A DNA stretch of 64,000 bases from Micromonospora_G sp044458865 (GTDB lineage Bacteria > Actinomycetota > Actinomycetes > Mycobacteriales > Micromonosporaceae): the NCBI RefSeq assembly GCF_044458865.1, contig NZ_JBITIH010000006.1:62001-126000 (forward strand), written 5' to 3'. Shown piece by piece: positions 18,785 through 26,196 of this stretch. Each line of letters starts with the position of its first letter. The stretch's first letter is position 1. The position numbers were made by a program, and so were the translations under genes. The notes under the pieces were generated by a model. That model worked only from the letters and a program-made list of their open reading frames with translations, had not been told where the DNA came from and searched no databases.

Positions 18785-19915
18785 ATGAGTTCGGGCCCGG
18801 CGACAGACGGCAGGCGGAGGAACGCCCACCCGGGGTACGGGCTGCGTCAACTCACCGCCGAGGCCGATCTGGTGGCGGGCGGCGACTGGTACGACGTGGT
18901 CACCCGCGGTGACGGCCATCTGGTGCTGGTGGTGGGGGAGGTCCTCGACACCGGCGTGCTCGCGGTGGCGGCGATGGGGCAGCTCCGTACGGCGTTGCTG
19001 GCCCACCTCCTCGCCGGAGTCCCTCCCGGCACCGCCCTTACCCGGCTCAACCACCATTTCGGCCACGCCCGTCGCCGGTGGGACGCGATCGTGCTCTGTC
19101 TCCAGTTCGACCCGGGCACCGGTGAGCTTCGGTACGCCAGCGCAGGGCATCCGTCGCCGCTCTGCCTCGGCCCCGAAGGCCAGATCGACCTGCTGCACCG
19201 GCGACCGCTCGGCCCGCCGGTCGGGGAGCGGTCGGACACCCGCTACGAGACGGTGGAGACCCGCCTGCCGTCCGGGGTGCGACTCCTGTTCCACCAGGCC
19301 AACCAGGTCCCGGTGCACACCACCGTGGGGGTGAGGGACGGTCGCGGCCCGGATTCTGGGCCCCCCGGTCAGGCCGTCAGCGACCTCGTCAGCCACCGGG
19401 AGGGCGGGGAGCCGCTCGCGGCGATTCCGCACGGGCCGGCCGAGGAGGAGATCGAGGAACTGGTCCACGTTCGTTTTGTCCAGGCACCGCGCCGCCCCCG
19501 GGCCGAGGACGTGGCAGTCATGCTGCTCGCCGACAACGCCCCCGAGCGGCTCGCGCTGCGACTGCCCGCGGATCCGACCCGACTGGGCGCCCTGCGCAAG
19601 CGGCTGACGGATTTTCTCACCGGGCACGGGGTGGGCGAGCCCGATCTGTTCGACCTGGTGGTCGCGGTCTCCGAGGCGGCGGCCAACGCGATAGAGCACC
19701 CCGTGTCACCGGCCGAGCGGAGCATCACCGTCGAGGTGACGGTCGCCGACGGGACGGTGGTCGCGACCGTACGCGACAGCGGCCAGTGGCGGGAGTCCGA
19801 CGACCCGGGGTTCCGTGGCCGGGGACTGGCGCTGATCAGGGCGCTCGGTGAGTTGAGTGTCAACCGCACCTCGGCGGGGACCGAGGTCACCTTCTGGCGG
19901 CGCTTGGCCAACTGA
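18785..19915 (+). CDS. Degenerate PP2C (SpoIIE/RsbU-like) fused to an RsbW-like HATPase
   Basis: A 376-residue fusion. Residues about 15-255 follow the SpoIIE/RsbU phosphatase fold: GGDWYD at 32-37, then VGEVLDTG where GDVxGxG is usual. The usual YTDGLVE motif is replaced by FHQANQVPV, and the final DD is ED. Three metal-binding acidic positions are therefore changed or missing. Residues about 265-376 are a GHKL kinase like RsbW/SpoIIAB, with N-box EAAANAIEHP, G1 VRDSGQW and G2 GRGLALIRALGE. It likely acts as an anti-sigma or regulatory kinase with an inactive phosphatase domain as sensor. AGGAGG lies 4 bases before the ATG. Confidence 0.85.
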   Translation: MSSGPATDGRRRNAHPGYGLRQLTAEADLVAGGDWYDVVTRGDGHLVLVVGEVLDTGVLAVAAMGQLRTALLAHLLAGVPPGTALTRLNHHFGHARRRWDAIVLCLQFDPGTGELRYASAGHPSPLCLGPEGQIDLLHRRPLGPPVGERSDTRYETVETRLPSGVRLLFHQANQVPVHTTVGVRDGRGPDSGPPGQAVSDLVSHREGGEPLAAIPHGPAEEEIEELVHVRFVQAPRRPRAEDVAVMLLADNAPERLALRLPADPTRLGALRKRLTDFLTGHGVGEPDLFDLVVAVSEAAANAIEHPVSPAERSITVEVTVADGTVVATVRDSGQWRESDDPGFRGRGLALIRALGELSVNRTSAGTEVTFWRRLAN

Positions 19916-20016
19916 CACGGGTCGGGCAGCGGATCGGACCGACGTGGGCGCGATCGCCCTGCCGGCACCGCTCGTGGCAGGTGTCACGGTGTGGTGAGTG
20001 CTCCGGGGCCCGACGA

Positions 20017-20022
20017 TAGGCT
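20017..20022 (+). promoter_or_regulatory. -10 box of a leaderless promoter (map)
   Basis: TAGGCT lies 7 bases before ATG 20030. Confidence 0.5.
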
Positions 20023-20029
20023 GGACGGC

Positions 20030-20887
20030 ATGACCGTCCGCGCACCCCTCACCCCAGGCACGCTCTCGCCGTGGCGGCCGGTGCCGCCGCACATCGCGCG
20101 ACCGGAATACGTCGGCAAGACGCGCCCGAAGCAGTGGCGCGGGTCGCACGTCCAGACGGCGGAGACGATCGAGAAGATGCGGGTCGCGGGCCGGCTCGCG
20201 GCACAGGCGACCCAGCTCGCCGGTGAGCACTGCAAGCCGGGCGTCACCACCGACGAGATCGACCGGGTCGTGCACGAGTTCCTCGTCGACCACGGCGCGT
20301 ACCCGTCGACCCTCGGCTACCGGGGCTTCCCCAAGTCCTGCTGCACCAGTCTCAACGAGGTCATCTGCCACGGCATCCCGGACTCCACCGTGCTGGAGGA
20401 CGGCGACATCATCAACGTCGACGTCACCGCCTTCATCGACGGCGTACACGGCGACACCGACGCCACGTTCTGTGTCGGCACGGTGGACGAGCCCGCGCGG
20501 CTGCTGGTGGAGCGGACCCACGAGGCGATGATGCGGGGGATCAAGGCGGTCGCCCCCGGTCGGCAGATCAACGTCATCGGCCGGGTGATCGAGTCCTACG
20601 CCCGCCGCTTCGGCTACGGCGTCGTACGCGACTTCACCGGTCACGGCATCGGCGAGACCTTCCACAGCGGCCTCTACGTGCCGCACTACGACAGCCCCCG
20701 GCCGACCGACGTGATGGAACCCGGGATGACCTTCACCATCGAACCGATGATCACCCTCGGCACGCACGAGTACGACATGTGGGCCGACGGTTGGACGGTG
20801 GTGACCAAGGACCGGCGCTGGACTGCACAGTTCGAGCACACGATCCTGGTCACCGAGGACGGTCACGAGATCCTCACCCTGCCATGA
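20030..20887 (+). CDS. map: Methionine aminopeptidase, type I
   Basis: Removes N-terminal Met from nascent proteins. The 285-residue length includes an N-terminal extension of about 40 residues (with SPWRPVPPHIARPEYVG), as in actinobacterial long forms. The metal ligands are visible in INVDVTAFIDGVHGDTDATF, GHGIGETFH and FTIEPM, plus the final Glu in QFEHTILV. The gene ends in an ATGA overlap with a metal transporter gene. It is preceded by a leaderless-type -10 box. Confidence 0.96.
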   Translation: MTVRAPLTPGTLSPWRPVPPHIARPEYVGKTRPKQWRGSHVQTAETIEKMRVAGRLAAQATQLAGEHCKPGVTTDEIDRVVHEFLVDHGAYPSTLGYRGFPKSCCTSLNEVICHGIPDSTVLEDGDIINVDVTAFIDGVHGDTDATFCVGTVDEPARLLVERTHEAMMRGIKAVAPGRQINVIGRVIESYARRFGYGVVRDFTGHGIGETFHSGLYVPHYDSPRPTDVMEPGMTFTIEPMITLGTHEYDMWADGWTVVTKDRRWTAQFEHTILVTEDGHEILTLP

Positions 20888-21600
20888 CCGACGCGCCCGC
20901 GGCGGCCCGCGAGGACCATCACGCCGACGTCTCCGGCGGTTGGCTGCGCCCGGCGGTCTTCGGCGCCATGGACGGTCTGGTCACCAACATCGCGTTGATC
21001 GCCGGTGTCGGCGGAGGCGGCGTCACGCCGCACACCATCGTGGTGACCGGCGTGGCCGGCCTGGTCGCCGGTGCGATCTCGATGGGGCTCGGTGAGTACA
21101 CCAGCGTCCGGTCGCAGAACGAGCAGTTGGCCGCCGAGATCGCCAAGGAGCGGCGCGAGTTGGAGCGCCACCCGGAGGCGGAGGCGCGGGAACTGGCCGA
21201 CAGTTGGGTGCGGCGAGGGCTGCCCCGCGAACTCGCCGATCAGGTGGCCGCCGCGCTGAGGGACAACCCGGACGAGGCACTGCGCGTGCACGTACGCGAG
21301 GAACTGGGCGTCGACCCGGACGAGCAGCCCAGCCCGTGGACCGCAGCGATCCTCTCGCTGGTCTGCTTCTCGATCGGTGCCCTGGTGCCGTTGCTCACCT
21401 ATCTGGTCGGCTTCACCAGCCTCTGGCTGGCGCTCGGCGTCGGTGCGTTGGGGCTCTTCGTGGCCGGTGCGCTGGTCGCCCGGTTCACGAGCCGCCCGTG
21501 GTGGATGAGCGGTGGCCGGCAACTGCTGCTCGGGATGGCGGCGGCGCTGGTCACGTACCTGGTGGGTCGGCTGATCGGGCTCGGCGGTCCGCTCGGCTGA
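20884..21600 (+). CDS. VIT1/CCC1-family Fe2+/Mn2+ transporter
   Basis: A 238-residue membrane protein that moves ferrous iron or manganese. It opens with WLRPAVFGAMDGLVTNIALIAGV, followed by AGAISMGLGEYTSVRSQNE, the hallmark of the family. A long charged helix pair (about 75-140, with KERRELERHPEAEARELADSW) corresponds to the cytosolic metal-binding domain. Three C-terminal helices follow. The ATG overlaps the map stop (ATGA), so expression is coupled to methionine aminopeptidase, itself a metalloenzyme. Whether that link is functional is inference. Confidence 0.92.
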   Translation: MTDAPAAAREDHHADVSGGWLRPAVFGAMDGLVTNIALIAGVGGGGVTPHTIVVTGVAGLVAGAISMGLGEYTSVRSQNEQLAAEIAKERRELERHPEAEARELADSWVRRGLPRELADQVAAALRDNPDEALRVHVREELGVDPDEQPSPWTAAILSLVCFSIGALVPLLTYLVGFTSLWLALGVGALGLFVAGALVARFTSRPWWMSGGRQLLLGMAAALVTYLVGRLIGLGGPLG

Positions 21601-21624
21601 TCCGCCTAGCCTCCGCGACGGGAA

Positions 21625-22137
21625 TCAGGGCCGCTGGCGGTCGGGCACACCTGGCCCGGTCGCCTCGGCGGGGCCCTCCGGAGCCAGTCGGAAGATCCGG
21701 ATGTCGCGCCCGCCGGCTCGCTCCACATAGGTCTGGTACGCCGGCCACTCCCGCAGGAGCAGCCGCCAGAGGCGCTCCCGTTCGGCCCCCTCGGCCAGGG
21801 TGGACCGGACCGGGATCCGGGCACCGCCGAGGGTGACCGTGGCGATCGGGTCGGCGAGCAGGTTGAGTGACCAGGCCGGGTGCTGGGTCTGGCCCCAGTT
21901 GGACCCGATCACCACGTACGCGCCGCCGTCGCGTACGTAGAGCAGGGGATTGCTGCGCGGCTGCCCGGAACGGCGACCCGTGGTGGTGATGATCAGCGAC
22001 GGGGCGATGCCGAGTGCCACCACCCGTCCCTTGGAGAGCCGGCCGATCAACCGGTCGAGCGGCACGACGAACCGGACGCTTCGGGCGAACCAGCGCCGGT
22101 GGCTGAACCGGCGGGCGATCGTACCGAGTGCGGACAT
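21625..22137 (-). CDS. F420-type deazaflavin-dependent nitroreductase-family oxidoreductase
   Basis: A 170-residue protein of the Ddn/DUF385 split-barrel family that uses reduced F420 to reduce small molecules. It shows LIITTTGRRSGQPRSNPLLYV, then VVIGSNWGQTQHPAWSLNLLADP and the C-terminal WPAYQTYVERAGGRDIRIFRL, all standard for the family. The substrate is unknown. It is followed on the same strand by nothing and preceded by a PadR gene 45 bases away, so the two may be linked. Confidence 0.9.
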   Translation of the reverse strand: MSALGTIARRFSHRRWFARSVRFVVPLDRLIGRLSKGRVVALGIAPSLIITTTGRRSGQPRSNPLLYVRDGGAYVVIGSNWGQTQHPAWSLNLLADPIATVTLGGARIPVRSTLAEGAERERLWRLLLREWPAYQTYVERAGGRDIRIFRLAPEGPAEATGPGVPDRQRP

Positions 22138-22182
22138 CGTGACAGTGTGCCGGGAATCACGGAAAAGAACAGCCCCCGGTTG

Positions 22183-22716
22183 TCACGGCTGTTCGGCGAC
22201 GACGGTCGGGGCGGCGAGGCTCTCCGCGCAGTGGTCGAGCCAGCGGATCTCCGCCTCGGTCTGGAAGATCATCGCATCGAGCACCAACCGTCCGGAGACG
22301 TTCTCGGTCGAGGTCTCCCGGACCTTGCGGCGGACGAACTCCTGCAAGGCCCGTTTGGTCGCCGCGCGCTGGGTGCTCACCACCGTGGCGACGTCGACGC
22401 CGGGTGTCGCGAGCGCCAGCGCCAGCTTGATCGTCAATTCGTCCCGCGGTCGGTCGGCGTGGTTGACCGCGGTGTCGAACCAGGAGGCCAGCGCAGCGCG
22501 TCCGGCCTCGGTGATCTGGTACGGGCGCTGCCCCGCCTCGTGTTCCGGTAGGGCGCGGACGAGCCCGTCCCGGACGAGGCGGCCGAGAGTGGTGTAGACC
22601 TGACCGATGTTGAGTGGCCAGGCGGCTCCGATCGACTCCTCGAAGGCGGAACGGAGCTGGTAGCCGTACATCGGCCCGCGTTCGAGCAGGGCGAGCAGGC
22701 CGTAGCGGATGGACAC
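22183..22716 (-). CDS. PadR-family transcriptional regulator
   Basis: A 177-residue regulator with the PadR winged helix at the N-terminus (SIRYGLLALLERGPMYGYQL, NIGQVYTTLGRLVRDGLV) and a C-terminal Vir-like helical dimerisation region. The start is GTG. It lies upstream of and on the same strand as the F420-dependent enzyme gene, with no ABC exporter beside it, although related PadR proteins often control such pumps. A GTATGTATAC motif overlaps its promoter. Confidence 0.9.
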   Translation of the reverse strand: MSIRYGLLALLERGPMYGYQLRSAFEESIGAAWPLNIGQVYTTLGRLVRDGLVRALPEHEAGQRPYQITEAGRAALASWFDTAVNHADRPRDELTIKLALALATPGVDVATVVSTQRAATKRALQEFVRRKVRETSTENVSGRLVLDAMIFQTEAEIRWLDHCAESLAAPTVVAEQP

Positions 22717-22725
22717 GGCTACCGA

Positions 22726-22735
22726 GTATGTATAC
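22726..22735. promoter_or_regulatory. Candidate PadR operator
   Basis: GTATGTATAC, including the palindrome GTATAC, lies 10 bases upstream of the PadR start. It overlaps the likely -10 region on the minus strand, as expected for autoregulation. Confidence 0.35.
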
Positions 22736-22779
22736 GGGGTATCCCGCTGGCAACTCGGCAGCGGGAAGGCGGTGACAGG

Positions 22780-23202
22780 TCAGGCCGGGCGCCCCGGGAA
22801 GGCCACCGTCACCGGGTCGATCCCGGCGGTACGTCGCCACCGGGTGGCCCGTACCGCGCAGTCGGTCAGCGCGTCGAGGGCCCGCTCGCGCTCCGCCCCC
22901 GTGGTCCCGGCGAGCGCCGCGCGCCAGATCCCCGCGGTACGTTCCTCGATCTCCACCGCCAACCGCATCGCCGCCGCCGCGTCGGTCACCGGGAACGGCA
23001 GTTCGTAGCTGGGCGCGGCGGCCGGGGCCTTGCCCCCGCCCGTGGTCAGGAGCAGCACCAGGGCGTCCCGCCGGGTCCGGTGTGCGGCCTCGGCGGCGCG
23101 GGCGTCGGCTGCGGCGGCACCGTCGAGGCGCACCCCGATCGGCCCGTACGCGAAGATCGCCGCGTACTCGGCGGTCAGTGCCGCCTCCAGCGCCGCGCTC
23201 AT
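22780..23202 (-). CDS. DUF4439 ferritin-like domain protein
   Basis: A 140-residue, all-helical protein. The start MSAALEAALTAEYAAIFAYGPIG is characteristic of actinobacterial DUF4439 ferritin-like proteins. Acidic residues and a His in AEAAHRTRRDAL and EIEERTAGIWRAAL could form a di-metal site, but this is inference. It has no signal peptide. Its ATG overlaps the stop of the upstream lipoprotein gene (ATGA), so the two are translated together. The pair is convergent-adjacent to rimP across a divergent promoter region. Confidence 0.82.
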   Translation of the reverse strand: MSAALEAALTAEYAAIFAYGPIGVRLDGAAAADARAAEAAHRTRRDALVLLLTTGGGKAPAAAPSYELPFPVTDAAAAMRLAVEIEERTAGIWRAALAGTTGAERERALDALTDCAVRATRWRRTAGIDPVTVAFPGRPA

Positions 23203-23720
23203 CGGAGCACCTCCAGGTGGGTGGCGCGGGCCGCGGCGATGGAGCCGAGCAGGGCGGCCCGTTCCGGCGGCGCGTCGATGCACGCCTTGGCCATCGTCTG
23301 CCGCCCCTCGGTCTCGGCCGTGCGCAGCAGCGCCAGGGTGGCTTTCTGGTCCCCGGCAACGGGAGCGGACGGCTCGCCGGTCGCGCCGGGGGTCGCGGCG
23401 CCGCTCGGCAACGTGGTGTGGGTCACCCGGGCGAGTTCCTCGGCGTGCGCGCGGTGGGCCTGCGCGACCGGGCCGAGTCGATCGGCGAGCTCCGGGAAGG
23501 CTGCCATCGCCGCGTCGTACCGGCCGGCGAGGTCGAGCGCGTTGGTCACCAGTACGGCGAGTGGGTCGGGTGGTGGTGGCACCTGCTCGTCGTCGAAGAG
23601 CCCGCACGCGCTCAGTGAACCGGTTCCGGTGGCCAGTGCCACCAGCCCGACCGCACGCATGACGTCGCGTCGGGACCGTCCCCGTACGCGCGAGTCTGGA
23701 TTCGTGTCCGGGGTCCGCAC
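23199..23720 (-). CDS. Tat-type lipoprotein, probable ferritin-like partner
   Basis: A 173-residue protein. The N-terminus has SRRDVM (residues 16-21), which fits a twin-arginine signal, then a hydrophobic stretch and the lipobox LSAC with Cys39. The mature part is helical; AQAHRAHAEELARVTH and the C-terminal AAARATHLEVL resemble the helices of DUF4439 ferritin-like proteins. It may be an exported relative of the cytosolic partner it overlaps. The start is GTG 23720. Function unknown. Confidence 0.75.
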   Translation of the reverse strand: MRTPDTNPDSRVRGRSRRDVMRAVGLVALATGTGSLSACGLFDDEQVPPPPDPLAVLVTNALDLAGRYDAAMAAFPELADRLGPVAQAHRAHAEELARVTHTTLPSGAATPGATGEPSAPVAGDQKATLALLRTAETEGRQTMAKACIDAPPERAALLGSIAAARATHLEVLR

Positions 23721-23918
23721 CGGGCCAAGTCAACACCATGGGCGCTGCGGTCCGAGCGCAAGGCCGGCATCCAGCGCCGGGGCCGGTCGGTGCGCCGCCC
23801 GGCTCGCCGGTCGACCCGCGCGTTACGCTCTGCGCAGCCGCCGGGCGCGTCTTCGCCCGGTGGCGCACTGGCATGGCTGCCCGGACGGGCCGCCGACGAT
23901 TCGGAAAGGGGTGCGGAT

Positions 23919-24704
23919 ATGACGCAGCGTGGCCGTGCCGCCAGCCGGTCGACGGCCGCTCCACGGTCTGGTGAGCGCCGGGCCGCAGAGCGCCCGCGGG
24001 GTGACCTTGCGGCTCGCCGGGCCCGGTTGCGGGCAGTGATCGAGCCGGTGGTGACCGCCGCCGGCTACGACCTGGAGGACGTCTCGGTCTCCCGCGCCGG
24101 CCGCCGACACGTGGTTCGGATCATCGTGGACGGCGACCAGGGGATCAACCTCGACGCGGTCGCCGACATCTCCCGGGCCATCTCGGCAGCGCTCGACCTG
24201 GCCGAGGAGACCGGTGGCGACCTGGTTGCCGGCGAGTACCAGCTTGAGGTCAGCTCTCCCGGGGTGGACCGGCCGCTGACCCTGCCCCGCCACTGGCGGC
24301 GCAACGTCGGACGGCTGGTCAAGGTCACCACTTCCGGCACCGGACAGCCCGCGCCGGAGCAGCGTCTGTCGGAGGCGGCGTCGGAGTCCCGGCGTTCCGC
24401 CGAGCGGCAGATCACCGGGCGGGTGGTCGCCGCCGACGACGAGTGGGTCCGGTTCGACCTGGACGGGCGTACGACCGAATGGGCGTACGCGGACCTGGGC
24501 CCGGGCCGGGTGCAGGTGGAGTTCAGTCGCCTCGACGAGGTGGCGGACGAGGACCTCGCCGAGTTCGACGACGACCAGGAAGACGACGACCAGGAAGACG
24601 ACGACCAGGACGACGAGGACGACGGCCAGCCGGAGACGGTGGCCGGGAACCTGCCCGAAACCGACGACACTGACGACGAAGATGTGGAGGGCGAGGAGAG
24701 GTGA
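23919..24704 (+). CDS. rimP: Ribosome maturation factor RimP
   Basis: Needed for maturation of the 30S subunit. The N-terminal domain shows VIEPVVTAAGYDLEDVSVSRAG and the conserved YQLEVSSPGVDRPL; the C-terminal SH3-like part follows (ITGRVVAADDEWVRFDLDG). At 261 residues it is longer than the usual 150-180, owing to a basic N-terminal leader and an acidic C-terminal tail of about 55 residues rich in Asp/Glu with DDQED repeats. ATG 23919 has AAAGGGG upstream. The stop overlaps the nusA GTG (GTGA). It opens the translation/transcription operon. Confidence 0.94.
   Translation: MTQRGRAASRSTAAPRSGERRAAERPRGDLAARRARLRAVIEPVVTAAGYDLEDVSVSRAGRRHVVRIIVDGDQGINLDAVADISRAISAALDLAEETGGDLVAGEYQLEVSSPGVDRPLTLPRHWRRNVGRLVKVTTSGTGQPAPEQRLSEAASESRRSAERQITGRVVAADDEWVRFDLDGRTTEWAYADLGPGRVQVEFSRLDEVADEDLAEFDDDQEDDDQEDDDQDDEDDGQPETVAGNLPETDDTDDEDVEGEER
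24567..24611 (+). repeat. 15-bp tandem repeat in the acidic tail of rimP
   Basis: Three 15-base units encode DDDQE-type repeats. They lengthen the acidic C-terminal tail and are a likely site of copy-number variation. Confidence 0.8.
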
Positions 24705-25756
24705 ACATCGACCTCGCGGCACTGCGCGCTCTGGAGCGCGAGCGGGAGATCCCGTTCGACACGATCCTCGCGGCGATCGAGACCGCGTTGCTGACTGCTT
24801 ACCGGCACACCGAGGGCGCGGAGACGCATGCCCGGGTCGAGATCGACCGCAAGACCGGGGCCGCCCTCGTCTACGCCCAGGAGATCGACGAGGAGGGTGT
24901 GGTCGGCCGGGAGTGGGACGACACTCCGCACGACTTCGGCCGCATCGCCGCGATGACCGCGAAGCAGGTGATCCTTCAGCGTCTGCGTGAGGCGACCGAC
25001 GAGGTTCACTTCGGTGAGTACGTCGGCCGCGAGGGTGACCTGGTCACCGGCGTGGTCCAGGCGCACGAGGGGCGGGCCGAGAAGGGGATCGTCAGCGTCG
25101 ACCTGGGCAAGCTGGAGGCCGTGCTGCCCCAGCCCGAGCAGGTGCCGGGCGAGATCTACGAACACGGCCAGCGGTTGCGCTGCGTGGTGGTCCATGTGGC
25201 CAAGGGCTTCCGTGGACCGCAGATCACCCTCTCCCGTTCGCACCCGAACCTGGTGAAGAAGCTCTTCGCCCTGGAGGTGCCGGAGATCGCGGACGGCACC
25301 GTGGAGATCGCGGCGATCGCGCGTGAGGCAGGTCACCGTACGAAGATCGCGGTCCGGTCGACCATTCCGGGAGTGAACGCCAAGGGTGCCTGTATCGGTC
25401 CGATGGGACAGCGGGTCCGCGCGGTGATGAGCGAGCTGCACGGCGAGAAGATCGACATCATCGACTGGTCCGAGGACCCGGCGAACTTCGTCGGCAACGC
25501 GTTGTCGCCGGCCAAGGCGCTCCGGGTCGACGTGGTGGACCTGGCCAGCCGTACGGCCCGGGTCACCGTGCCAGATTTCCAGCTCTCGTTGGCGATCGGC
25601 AGGGAGGGGCAGAATGCCCGCTTGGCTGCGCGTCTGACCGGTTGGCGAATCGACATCCGACCGGACAACGAACAGGTGAGCAGCCCCGCTCCGACCGGTG
25701 CGCGGGGCGCTGCTGATCACGTGACTGAGCCGGGCGGAGCGATCTCGGCCGGGTAG
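24701..25756 (+). CDS. nusA: Transcription termination/antitermination factor NusA
   Basis: Binds RNA polymerase and nascent RNA to control pausing, termination and rRNA antitermination. The 351 residues comprise the N-terminal polymerase-binding domain, an S1 domain (GDLVTGVVQAHEGRAEKGIVSVDL), and two KH domains (RTKIAVRSTIPGVNAKGACIGPMG; LAIGREGQNARLAARLTGWRI). It lacks the C-terminal acidic repeats of E. coli NusA, as is normal in actinobacteria. The GTG overlaps the rimP stop. The order rimP-nusA-ylxR-infB is conserved. Confidence 0.97.
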   Translation: MNIDLAALRALEREREIPFDTILAAIETALLTAYRHTEGAETHARVEIDRKTGAALVYAQEIDEEGVVGREWDDTPHDFGRIAAMTAKQVILQRLREATDEVHFGEYVGREGDLVTGVVQAHEGRAEKGIVSVDLGKLEAVLPQPEQVPGEIYEHGQRLRCVVVHVAKGFRGPQITLSRSHPNLVKKLFALEVPEIADGTVEIAAIAREAGHRTKIAVRSTIPGVNAKGACIGPMGQRVRAVMSELHGEKIDIIDWSEDPANFVGNALSPAKALRVDVVDLASRTARVTVPDFQLSLAIGREGQNARLAARLTGWRIDIRPDNEQVSSPAPTGARGAADHVTEPGGAISAG

Positions 25757-25759
25757 GGG

Positions 25760-25765
25760 TAGACT
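25760..25765 (+). promoter_or_regulatory. -10 box of an internal leaderless promoter (ylxR)
   Basis: TAGACT lies 6 bases before GTG 25772, just after the nusA stop codon. It could give ylxR-infB their own transcript. Confidence 0.45.
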
Positions 25766-25771
25766 TTCCCA

Positions 25772-26089
25772 GTGGTACGACACGCGTGGCCGGAGCGCAC
25801 CTGTGTGGGCTGTCGGCGACGTGCGCCGGCTGGAGAGTTGCTGCGGGTTATCGCGGTCGGCGACGGGGTTGACTACAATCTCCGACCCGATCCGGCCCGC
25901 AAACTGCCGGGTCGGGGGGCGCACCTGCACCCAGATCCGGCGTGTCTCGCGCTGGCACAGCGGCGGCGCGCCTTCGGGCGGGCACTGCGTGTCTCTGGTG
26001 TCCCGGATACCGGGGCGTTGGCCGAGCACATCAATGCGTCAACCAGTACGTCCGGCAATCCGGCCGGGCGAGGGTCGCAAGCAAGGTAG
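25772..26089 (+). CDS. ylxR: YlxR (DUF448) nucleic-acid-binding protein
   Basis: A 105-residue protein of the YlxR family, found between nusA and infB in most bacteria with this operon and implicated in RNA or nucleoid binding. The family core is plain: RTCVGCRRRAPAGELLRVI near the N-terminus and GRGAHLHPDPACLALA in the middle. The last 25 residues are a variable Ser/Thr/Gly tail. The GTG start follows a TAGACT hexamer, so it may be leaderless. Confidence 0.93.
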   Translation: MVRHAWPERTCVGCRRRAPAGELLRVIAVGDGVDYNLRPDPARKLPGRGAHLHPDPACLALAQRRRAFGRALRVSGVPDTGALAEHINASTSTSGNPAGRGSQAR

Positions 26090-26099
26090 GACGACTTAC

Positions 26100-26114
26100 A
26101 TGAGCACACGATGA
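26100..26114 (+). promoter_or_regulatory. Possible four-codon leader ORF (MSTR)
   Basis: ATG AGC ACA CGA TGA begins 11 bases after the ylxR stop. It lies 36 bases before the infB leader hairpin. It has no strong ribosome-binding site, so it could be chance. Confidence 0.2.
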
Positions 26115-26149
26115 AGTCCCAGAAATGACCAGGCTTCAAGTGCACGAGT

Positions 26150-26181
26150 GAGGTCGTTGCGGGTACTGCCCGCACGACCTC
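26150..26181 (+). promoter_or_regulatory. Stem-loop in the infB leader
   Basis: GAGGTCGTTGCGGG and CCCGCACGACCTC pair along 13 bases with one bulged T around a 5-base loop. It ends 6 bases before the AGGAG of infB. Such a stem could act as an attenuator or control ribosome access to infB. No U tract follows it. Confidence 0.6.
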
Positions 26182-26196
26182 GGAGTGAGGAGTGCA

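Noticed and set aside
24567..24611. Short direct repeats considered as a CRISPR-like array
   Set aside because: The units are contiguous, lie in frame within rimP and encode acidic residues. There are no spacers.
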